Origin: Gemmatimonadota bacterium
Lineage (GTDB): Bacteria; Gemmatimonadota; Gemmatimonadetes; Longimicrobiales; RSA9
Direction of reading: 5' to 3'
Length of the DNA: 6,452 nt
Assembly (NCBI GenBank): GCA_019689775.1
Contig: JADGGV010000246.1
Coordinates: forward strand, 1-6,452
The notes below the pieces were generated by a model that was not told the DNA's origin, did no database searches, and worked only from the letters and a program-made list of their open reading frames with translations. The position numbers and the translations under genes were made by a program. Positions 1 through 6,452 of the stretch are shown in pieces (position 1 is the stretch's first letter; every line of letters begins with the position of its first letter).

Positions 1-684
1 ATCCTCGAGTCGCTGGTGCCGGAGACGATCTTCGTGGACCGGGAGGGGGCGCTGCCGCCGGGCGTGGACGCGCTGGTGGCCGGGCCGGGGATGGGGACGG
101 ATGCGGCGGCGCGGCGGGCGCTGGACCGGGCGCTGGAGGCGACGGCGGGGCGGCCCGCGCTGCTGGACGCGGACGCGCTGACGCTGCTGGCGGCGGATTG
201 GGCGGCGCTGCGCGCGCACGCGGCGTCGCGGCCGATCGTGCTGACGCCGCACCCGGGCGAGGCGGCGCGGCTCATGGGCGGGAGCGCGGCGGACGTCGTG
301 GCGCGGCGGCCGGAGGTGGCGCGGGAGCTGGCGGAGCGGACCGGGTGCGTCGTGCTGCTCAAGGGGCAGCCGTCGGTCGTGGCGGCGCCGGGCGCGCCGC
401 TGCTGGTGAACACGACGGGCTCCTCGGACGTGGCCGCGGCGGGGATGGGCGACCAGCTCTCGGGGACGATCGGCGCCCTGCTGGCCGCGGGACTCCCGAC
501 GCGGGACGCGGCGGGCGCCGGCCTCTTCTTCGCCGGGCGGGCGGCGGATCTCGCCGCGCGGGGCCGCTCGCTGTCGCCGCGCGACGTGTCGGCGCACCTG
601 CACGCGGCGTTCGCGCGGCCGGGCGCGAGCGGGGCGCCGTTCGGGCTCCCCTTCGTCAGCTTCGACCAGCCGCCCCGCTGGTAG
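1..684 (+). CDS. nnrD: NAD(P)H-hydrate dehydratase (YjeF C-terminal / NnrD domain), 5' end outside window
   Basis: This is the C-terminal part of an ADP- or ATP-dependent NAD(P)H-hydrate dehydratase, a ribokinase-like enzyme that converts the damaged cofactor (S)-NAD(P)HX back to NAD(P)H in the cytoplasm. The reading frame is open from the first base (227 codons visible), so the true start and any N-terminal epimerase (YjeF_N) domain lie upstream; an internal GTG at 16 is not taken as the start. Visible motifs, by codon in the window, are GPGMG (28-32), LLDADAL near 50-60, LTPHPGE (81-87), LLKGQ around 120 (K121) and GMGDQLSG with the presumed catalytic base D151. The block before GMGD reads TGSSDVAAA, where many relatives have TGNPGMASG. 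The C terminus carries a short extension ending FDQPPRW. Codons in the first half are strongly G-ending. The gene ends in TAG 71 bases before the propeller gene. Family assignment is firm; the choice of phosphate donor is not visible. Confidence 0.92.
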   Translation: MLESLVPETIFVDREGALPPGVDALVAGPGMGTDAAARRALDRALEATAGRPALLDADALTLLAADWAALRAHAASRPIVLTPHPGEAARLMGGSAADVVARRPEVARELAERTGCVVLLKGQPSVVAAPGAPLLVNTTGSSDVAAAGMGDQLSGTIGALLAAGLPTRDAAGAGLFFAGRAADLAARGRSLSPRDVSAHLHAAFARPGASGAPFGLPFVSFDQPPRW

Positions 685-745
685 CGCGGACCCTGGCCGT
701 GGGCTTCCGGGTACGCCAGGCGGACCCCCGACACCGACACCGACC

Positions 746-749
746 GAGG
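746..749 (+). promoter_or_regulatory. Shine-Dalgarno GAGG for the propeller gene
   Basis: GAGG lies six bases before the GTG at 756. The GTG is followed by a good signal peptide, so this site decides the start. An in-frame GTG at 699 would add an Arg/His/Pro-rich stretch ahead of the signal peptide and has no comparable site. Confidence 0.6.
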
Positions 750-755
750 CCTCGC

Positions 756-2543
756 GTGGGTCGAGCACGCGCCCGCAGATCCGGCGTCCTGCTGCTGGCG
801 GCCACGCTCTGCATCGTGGCCGCCGACGCGGCGCGCGCGCAGAGCGGGCGGCAGTGGCGCCCGGAGGAGCGCGTGCTGGTGACGCGCTTCGCGGACGCGT
901 ACGGTCTGGCCACCGATCTGCGCCACCTGTACGTGGCGACGAACGGCGGCCTCGAGGTCTACGACGTCGTCGGCCGCCGCTGGGGCCCGCCGGTCACGGT
1001 CGAGGACGGCTTCCCGGCCGCCGAGCGCCCCACGGCGCTGGCGTACGACCGGTTCCACGACGACGTCTGGATGGCGACGAGCACGGGCGGGATCTACACC
1101 TACAGCGGCGCGTTCGGCGAGTGGAGCCGGAAGGCGACGAGCCCGGCGGCGCCGATCCGCCGCATCGTCACGGCCCCGGACGGCTCGGGCGACGTCTACT
1201 TCGCCGCCCCCGGCGGGTGGCTGCGGCTGCGGTCCGGCTCGCTCCTGCTCGAGCCCGTGCCGCCGGGCCAGGCGCCGCCGGGCCTCGGGAGCCCCGGTTC
1301 CGACGCCGCGCCGCTCCTCCAGGCGGACCCCTACCTCCGCTCCGCGCTCGGCACGCTCTCGCTCGACGAGCGCGGCCGCCGCTGGCCGATCACCTCGATC
1401 ATCGCCGCCGACGCGCCCGCGACGTACTGGGTCGCCACCGCCGGCGGCAACGTCGCGCGCTTCGACTCGCGCACGATGCAGCCGGAGTGGCTGCGCTTCG
1501 GCGTGCCGTCGTACGGCGTGGCCAGCGTGGCGGCGGACGGCGACGCGCTCTGGTTCGGCGCGGACGGGCGCGGGCCGGGGCGCGGCGTCACGCGCGCATC
1601 CGAGGACCTCCAGCGCTGGCGCACCTGGGAGCCGGACCTCGACAACGCGCCCGCGGGCGCCGTGAACCGCGTGCTCCCGACCGCCACCGCGGTCTGGTTT
1701 GCCGCCGCCGACGGGCTGTACCGGCTCGACCGGGCGCGCGGGCGCTTCCAGCGCATCGAGGAGGCCGACGGCCTGCCGGACGCCGCCGTCGCCGCGCTGG
1801 CGCCCGCGGGCGACGGCGTCTGGGCCGGCACCCGGCACGGTCTGGCGCGCCTCGGCGACGACGGCCGCGTCGCCTCGCCGCCGCTCCTCGCCGGGCACGC
1901 CGTCGCTCAGCTCGCGCTCTCCGGCGACACGCTCTGGGTCTCGAGCGACGCCGGGCTGTGGATCCTGCCGGGCGCATCCACCGCGGGCGCGGCGGCCGCC
2001 GGGCCGGTGGCCGCGGACTCCGCCGTTGCGCGCGCCGGCGCCGCAGCCTCTGCCGGCGTGCACCCCGGCGCCGCCGACTCCACGGCCGGGCGCACCGCCG
2101 CCGATTCCACGGCCGCGCGTGACGGCGCCGCCGCGGCGGCCGGGGCGACGGCGCAGCCGCAGCGCCCCGCGTTGGTCGCCGCGCCCGGCACCGAGAACCA
2201 CGCGGCGCTGCGCGGCCGGGTGCTCGCGGCCGCGCCGGGCGCGGGCGGCGTGTGGGCGGCGACGACCGACGCGGTCTACCGCTTCGACGGCGCGAGCTGG
2301 CTCGTGGTGCGCGACCCGACGCTCGCCAGCATCGGTCGGCCGACCGGGCTGGCGAGCGCGGACGGGCAGCTCTGGGTGAGCGGCACGCGCGGCGTCGCCC
2401 ACTTCGACCCGCGGTCACAGATCTGGACGTCGTACACGGTCGGCGCCGATCTTCCCGCCGGCCCGGTCTGGTCGGTGCTTCCCCGCGGCGACGACGTCTG
2501 GGTCGCGACGCCTGCGGGCGCGATGCGGCTCCGCTGGCGGTGA
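756..2543 (+). CDS. Secreted beta-propeller (Reg_prop-like) protein, function unknown
   Basis: The protein is 595 residues from GTG 756, and I cannot name its gene. Residues 1-28 form a signal peptide: Arg-rich n-region (RARARR), hydrophobic core VLLLAATLCIVAA, and a likely cut after ARA28 before QSG. It is therefore exported to the periplasm or outside. C19 is not in a proper lipobox (ATLC), so a lipoprotein is unlikely. The mature part repeats a strand of the type [LV]-[WY]-[VFMA]-[AG], usually followed by T, S or A and a Gly-rich turn, near residues 58, 104, 224, 265, 313, 355, 392, 499, 538 and 581, with linking motifs such as DGLPDAAVAALAP. This matches the two-component-regulator propeller type of blade, but no kinase or DNA-binding domain is attached. 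About residues 409-478 are an Ala/Ser/Asp/Thr-rich insertion that separates the last three blades from the rest. The stop TGA overlaps a GTG in the thiL frame. A binding or scaffold role is possible; no catalytic residues are recognised. Confidence 0.88.
   Translation: MGRARARRSGVLLLAATLCIVAADAARAQSGRQWRPEERVLVTRFADAYGLATDLRHLYVATNGGLEVYDVVGRRWGPPVTVEDGFPAAERPTALAYDRFHDDVWMATSTGGIYTYSGAFGEWSRKATSPAAPIRRIVTAPDGSGDVYFAAPGGWLRLRSGSLLLEPVPPGQAPPGLGSPGSDAAPLLQADPYLRSALGTLSLDERGRRWPITSIIAADAPATYWVATAGGNVARFDSRTMQPEWLRFGVPSYGVASVAADGDALWFGADGRGPGRGVTRASEDLQRWRTWEPDLDNAPAGAVNRVLPTATAVWFAAADGLYRLDRARGRFQRIEEADGLPDAAVAALAPAGDGVWAGTRHGLARLGDDGRVASPPLLAGHAVAQLALSGDTLWVSSDAGLWILPGASTAGAAAAGPVAADSAVARAGAAASAGVHPGAADSTAGRTAADSTAARDGAAAAAGATAQPQRPALVAAPGTENHAALRGRVLAAAPGAGGVWAATTDAVYRFDGASWLVVRDPTLASIGRPTGLASADGQLWVSGTRGVAHFDPRSQIWTSYTVGADLPAGPVWSVLPRGDDVWVATPAGAMRLRWR
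2070..2114 (+). repeat. Imperfect direct repeat coding AADSTA in the propeller's low-complexity insert
   Basis: GCCGCCGACTCCACGGCC at 2070-2087 recurs at 2097-2114 with one difference (GAT for GAC), 27 bases apart and in the same reading frame. Each copy encodes AADSTA. A shorter relative, AADSA, is encoded near 2010. The block lies in the Ala-rich segment between propeller blades and looks like local duplication within a disordered linker, not a mobile element. Confidence 0.7.
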
Positions 2544-2560
2544 GCGCCGCGCGCCAAGCG

Positions 2561-3568
2561 ATGACTCCTCCCACGCGCAACATCCGCCTCGGCGACGGCG
2601 CCGAGTTCGACCTGATCCGTCGCTTCCTGGCGGCGGGGCCGCCGGTGGCGCGCGCCGACGTGGCGGTCGGCCCGGGCGACGATGCGGCGGTCGTGCGCGG
2701 CCAGGGGATCGTCGCGAGCGTCGACGTCTCGGTCGAGGACGTCCACTTCCGGCGCGACTGGCTCGCGCCGGAGGAGATCGGCTACCGCGCCGCGGCGGCC
2801 GCGCTCAGCGACCTGGCGGCGATGGCGGCGCGGCCGATCGGGATCCTGGTCGCGCTCGCGCTCGCGGAGGGCGACGCGGAGATCGGGCCCGCGCTGATGG
2901 CGGGCGCGCGGGCCGCAGCCGATGCGGTCGATGCCGCCGTGCTCGGCGGGGACCTGACGCGCTCGCCGGGGCCGATCGTCGTCGACGTCGTCGTGCTGGG
3001 TGAGGCGAGGGAGCCGGTGCTGCGCACGGGCGCGCGCCCCGGCGACGAGCTGTGGGTGACCGGGGAGCTGGGCGCGGCCGCGGCGGCGGTCGCGGCGTGG
3101 CGCCGCGGGACGGCGCCGCCGGCCGGCGCGCGCGCGGCGTTCGCGCGCCCGCAGCCGCGCGTCCGCGCCGCGCGCTGGCTCGCCGGGCGGGGCATCCCCC
3201 ACGCCATGCTCGACCTCTCCGACGGGCTGGCCGGAGACCTGCGCCACCTGGCCGCGGCCAGCGCGGTGCAGGCGGTGCTCGAGCCCGGGCTCGTGCCCGT
3301 CGCCGCCGCGGCGCTGGCGGTGGCCGGCGACGCCGACGCGGCGCTCCGGCTCGCGCTCGGCGGCGGCGAGGACTACGAGCTGGTCTTCGCCGCCGCGCCG
3401 GGCGTCGTCGCCCCGCTCGCGGCCGCGTTCCAGGCGGAGCTCGGCCTCCGGCTCACGCGCATCGGCGAGGCGAGGGAAGGGGAGGGCGTCGTCGCCCGCG
3501 CCGCCGACGGCGCGCTCCGCCCGCTCGACATCCAGGGGTTCCGTCACTTTCAGGACCGGGAGACGTGA
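2561..3568 (+). CDS. thiL: Thiamine-monophosphate kinase
   Basis: ThiL phosphorylates thiamine monophosphate with ATP to give thiamine diphosphate, the last step of cofactor synthesis, in the cytoplasm. The 335-residue product is of normal length for this member of the PurM/AIR-synthase-related superfamily. Conserved blocks are in order: EFDLIRRF (15-22), GPGDDAAVV (37-45, metal-binding Asp pair), SVDVSVEDVHF (53-63), ALSDLAAM (81-88), GGDLTRSPG (D131), TGARPGDELWVTG, LDLSDGLAGDL (D221), GGGEDYELVF (E270, D271) and a C-terminal GFRHF. Known family members usually have T at the position of L132 in GGDTTRS. ATG 2561 gives the standard N terminus, but neither it nor the in-frame GTG at 2540, which overlaps the preceding TGA as GTGA and adds seven residues, has a clear ribosome site, so the start is not certain. 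No other thiamine gene or TPP riboswitch motif is nearby. Confidence 0.96.
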   Translation: MTPPTRNIRLGDGAEFDLIRRFLAAGPPVARADVAVGPGDDAAVVRGQGIVASVDVSVEDVHFRRDWLAPEEIGYRAAAAALSDLAAMAARPIGILVALALAEGDAEIGPALMAGARAAADAVDAAVLGGDLTRSPGPIVVDVVVLGEAREPVLRTGARPGDELWVTGELGAAAAAVAAWRRGTAPPAGARAAFARPQPRVRAARWLAGRGIPHAMLDLSDGLAGDLRHLAAASAVQAVLEPGLVPVAAAALAVAGDADAALRLALGGGEDYELVFAAAPGVVAPLAAAFQAELGLRLTRIGEAREGEGVVARAADGALRPLDIQGFRHFQDRET

Positions 3569-4293
3569 TCCGTTCGCTCTGGGTCGGCCTCAACCTCATC
3601 GTATCCACCGTTCTGATCGGGCTGCTGGTCATCGTCTGCGCGCTGCTCCGCGTGAAGGGGCGCATCTACGACTTCGCCTCGCGTGCGTGGGCGCGCTGGC
3701 TGCTCTGGGCCAGCGGCACGCCGGTCTACGTCGAGGGGCTCGAGAACGTCCGCCTCGACGAACCGCAGGTCTTCGTCAGCAACCACGTCTCCTGGTACGA
3801 CGTCTTCGCGCTGGCCGCGAAGATCCCGAAGCGCTACCGCTTCGTCGCCAAGAAGGAGCTCGAGCGCATCCCGCTCTTCGGCACCGCGTGGAAGGTCGCC
3901 GGCCACGTCTCCGTCGACCGGGGGGACAGGGCCTCCGCGATCCGCTCGCTGGACCAGGCCGGCCGCCTCATCCGCGAGGACAACAGCTCCGTGGTCATCT
4001 TCCCCGAGGGCACGCGCGGCACCGGCGGTGAGCTGTTGCCGTTCAAGAAGGGCGCGTTCATGCTCGCGCTCCACAACGGCGTCGACCTCGTCCCGGTCGG
4101 CGTGCTCGGCACCCAGCGCATCCTGCCGAAGCGCGGACTCCGCATCCGCTCCGGGCCGATCCTCGTGCGCTTCGGCGAGCCGATCTCCACGGCCGGCTAC
4201 GACGAGTCCACGCGCGATGCGCTGATGGCGGAGGTGCGCGCCCGCATCGACGAGCTGCGCTCGCGGCCGGACCCGCGGCTCGAGCGGGGCTGA
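3565..4293 (+). CDS. plsC: 1-acyl-sn-glycerol-3-phosphate acyltransferase (PlsC family)
   Basis: The 242-residue product belongs to the PlsC/LPLAT acyltransferase family, which transfers an acyl group from acyl-ACP or acyl-CoA to lysophosphatidate to give phosphatidate for membrane lipids. Residues about 5-28 form one hydrophobic membrane segment near the N terminus. The catalytic block is NHVSWYD (73-79, HX4D with H74 and D79). Block II is around KKELERIPLFG and SVDRGD (96-121), block III is VIFPEGTRGTGG (144-155) and block IV is DLVPVGVLG (174-182). The GTG start at 3565 overlaps the thiL stop in a GTGA, with AGGA at 3552-3555 nine bases upstream, which implies translational coupling. The family call is strong; the exact acceptor lipid is inferred, since related acyltransferases acting on other lipids share these motifs. 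Confidence 0.93.
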   Translation: MIRSLWVGLNLIVSTVLIGLLVIVCALLRVKGRIYDFASRAWARWLLWASGTPVYVEGLENVRLDEPQVFVSNHVSWYDVFALAAKIPKRYRFVAKKELERIPLFGTAWKVAGHVSVDRGDRASAIRSLDQAGRLIREDNSSVVIFPEGTRGTGGELLPFKKGAFMLALHNGVDLVPVGVLGTQRILPKRGLRIRSGPILVRFGEPISTAGYDESTRDALMAEVRARIDELRSRPDPRLERG

Positions 4294-4308
4294 GGCGGGG
4301 CGGCGCCG

Positions 4309-4344
4309 CCGCGGCGGGCGGCGGGAGGCGCGCGCCCGCCGCGG
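4309..4344 (+). terminator. 12-bp GC-only hairpin after plsC, possible terminator
   Basis: CCGCGGCGGGCG (4309-4320) pairs perfectly with CGCCCGCCGCGG (4333-4344) around a 12-base loop, starting 15 bases after the plsC stop. No T run follows, so a classical intrinsic terminator is not shown. It may stop transcription in another way or protect the 3' end of the mRNA. A separate 12-base palindrome, GGCGGCGCCGCC, sits at 4299-4310. Such repeats arise easily in sequence this GC-rich, so function is inferred from position. Confidence 0.45.
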
Positions 4345-4663
4345 ACGGGCCCGAAACCTGCACGCATGGCTTGCGGTCACCGCCGGCGCCATTGCGCGTC
4401 CGGCCGGAGACTCACGCCAATTTATCCGCAGTGCTGCCCGGGGAACCGCCTGATGGCGGTGGGCTTCGGCCCGGCCGAGAGCGACGGACCTCCCGGCTTC
4501 CCCGGGCTCTCCCTCCTGGCGCCGTTCCCGCTCGCCGCGCCCGCGCCGGCCGGGGTTGCGCGCGCGGGGGAAAGCGGGCACGTTAATGCCGCTGGACGGG
4601 GCTCGGCGTTCGCGGGCGGCCTCACGCCCGTCTGGCGTCACGCGGAGCCACCTCCCGTCCCGA
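4345..4663 (+). other. Intergenic region and probable eno leader, no convincing gene
   Basis: This stretch, richer in A and T than its surroundings, holds several local hairpins: ACCGCC-TGAT-GGCGGT (4445-4460), directly followed by GGGC-TTCG-GCCC (4461-4472), which has the extra-stable cUUCGg loop; CCCGG-CTTCC-CCGGG (4492-4506); and two mutually exclusive stems sharing bases near 4624-4629 (4613-4618 with 4625-4630, or 4624-4628 with 4634-4638). I recognise no known riboswitch consensus, tRNA or SRP RNA here. An open frame at 4366-4674 (102 codons) has clearly more A/T in third positions than the real genes and no ribosome site, so it is not annotated as a gene. Confidence 0.6.
4556..4587 (+). 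promoter_or_regulatory. Weak promoter candidate for eno
   Basis: TTGCGC (4556-4561) and GTTAAT (4582-4587) resemble -35 and -10 elements of a sigma-70 promoter, with TAAT as the best-matching part. The spacer is 20 bases, longer than usual, so the pair is doubtful. If real, transcription would start near 4594 and leave a leader of about 115 bases before the eno start at 4710. It is listed because eno follows a probable terminator and should have its own promoter. Confidence 0.2.
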
Positions 4664-4681
4664 GCCCGGCATGAGCCGGGC
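4664..4681 (+). promoter_or_regulatory. 7-bp hairpin with ATG in its loop, just before eno
   Basis: GCCCGGC (4664-4670) and GCCGGGC (4675-4681) are perfect complements around the four-base loop ATGA. The ATG (4671-4673) is in frame with eno and would add 13 residues (MSRASDSSDHTDP) not typical of enolases. The hairpin lies 28 bases before the chosen start at 4710, in what would be the mRNA leader. It could tune initiation or mRNA stability; that is inference from position only. Confidence 0.35.
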
Positions 4682-4709
4682 ATCCGATTCCTCCGACCAT
4701 ACCGACCCG

Positions 4710-5977
<1,268 letters not shown>

Positions 5978-5981
<4 letters not shown>

Positions 5982-6452
5982 GGCTTCGCTGGGTGCTGGC
6001 GGCCGTCGCCGGCGTGGCCGGGTACCTCGCCGTCTTCGGCGGCGAGTACTCGCTCCTCGACGTGCGCCGGCTGGAGAAGGAGCGGGAGAAGGAGATGCAG
6101 CAACTGGAGGCGACGCGCGCGGAGGTGAAGCGGCTGGAGGCGCGGGCGGACTCGCTGGAGCGGGACAGCGCCACGCTCGAGCGCATCGCGCGCGAGAAGT
6201 ACGGGCTCATCCGCGCCGGCGAGCGGCTCTACCGCTTCGCCGGCGGCTCATCGGTCGGCGCGGCGGCGAGCGCGGCGCCGGACAGCGCGGCGGCGACGTC
6301 GCCCGCGAACCGCGACGTGCCGCCGCCCCCGCCGTCGCGGACGGACGAGCGGCAGGCGCGGGCGGCGGACCCGGCGCCGGCCGCGGGCCCCATCCCCGCC
6401 CGATCCGGCGCCGGCCTCCAGCGCGTGGTGCGGCCCGCGGCGCGTAGACGGC
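5978..6452 (+). CDS. Septum formation initiator, DivIC/FtsB family, 3' end outside window
   Basis: This is a small bitopic membrane protein of the DivIC/FtsB family, which joins FtsL and DivIB/FtsQ in the cell-division complex at the septum. From TTG 5978 at least 158 codons are open to the window edge. Residues 2-4 (RLR) precede a single membrane segment at about 5-20 (WVLAAVAGVAGYLAVF). A charged coiled coil runs from about 28 to 70, with Leu at heptad spacing (L53, L60, L67). The family's conserved end motif appears as LERIAREKYGLIRAGERLYRF (67-87), comparable to ARxxLGxxKPGE in FtsB. Most relatives stop soon after this; here an Ala/Pro-rich, probably disordered tail of at least 65 residues follows, including five consecutive prolines. 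The start overlaps the eno stop as TTGA, so eno and this gene are probably cotranscribed and translationally coupled. The DivIC versus FtsB name cannot be settled from sequence alone. Confidence 0.85.

Noticed and set aside
729..744. Short tandem CGACAC repeats before the propeller gene
   Set aside because: Two and a half six-base copies are too short to distinguish from chance in this composition.
198..755. Long open frame extending the propeller protein upstream across nnrD
   Set aside because: The translation is Arg/Gly/Ala-rich shadow sequence of nnrD; the signal peptide and GAGG site place the start at 756.
801..815. Lipoprotein signal around C19 of the propeller protein
   Set aside because: The residues before Cys are A-T-L, not a lipobox with a small residue at -1, and a normal ARA cleavage site follows.
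1588..3547. Long - strand open frames opposite the propeller gene and thiL
   Set aside because: Both are Arg/Pro-rich antisense shadows of well-supported + strand genes.
4574..4590. Sigma-54 type promoter (GGGCAC...GC) before eno
   Set aside because: The GG and GC elements are nine bases apart, not ten, and the TTGC part is missing.
4345..4709. tRNA, SRP RNA or known riboswitch in the intergenic region
   Set aside because: No T-loop, SRP core or familiar riboswitch consensus was found on reading the stretch.

Overview
The window is very GC-rich, with coding third positions almost entirely G or C, and every supported gene is on the + strand. The gene set is bacterial housekeeping plus one secreted protein of unknown role. 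The composition, the order thiL-plsC-eno-divIC/ftsB, the enolase variant block GSASRTDR and the septum-initiator motif all fit a high-GC Gram-negative lineage. Gemmatimonadota is my best guess, but it rests on general recollection of such genomes and was not tested by comparison.

Layout. Positions 1-684 hold the 3' part of an NAD(P)H-hydrate dehydratase gene (nnrD/YjeF C-terminal domain) that enters from outside the window. After a 71-base gap, 756-2543 encodes a signal-peptide-bearing protein of beta-propeller strands, interrupted by a 70-residue Ala/Ser/Asp-rich low-complexity segment. thiL (thiamine-monophosphate kinase) follows at 2561-3568. plsC (1-acylglycerol-3-phosphate acyltransferase) starts at a GTG that overlaps the thiL stop (GTGA) and ends at 4293. 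These four genes look like one transcription unit, closed by a 12-bp all-GC hairpin just after plsC.

Positions 4294-4709 (416 bases) are the only long stretch without a convincing gene. It has fewer G/C-only runs than its surroundings and contains several short hairpins, one with a cUUCGg tetraloop and one with an in-frame ATG exactly in its loop. It probably holds the terminator region of the upstream operon and the promoter and leader of eno. eno (enolase, all catalytic residues present) runs 4710-5981. Its stop overlaps (TTGA) the likely start of a DivIC/FtsB-type septum formation initiator that runs off the right edge with an unusually long disordered tail.

The genes serve unrelated tasks: repair of damaged NAD(P)H, the last step of thiamine diphosphate synthesis, phospholipid synthesis, glycolysis and cell division. 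I see no transposase, integrase, CRISPR array, rRNA, tRNA or defence system. The parts most worth a second look are the propeller protein and the structured leader in front of eno.
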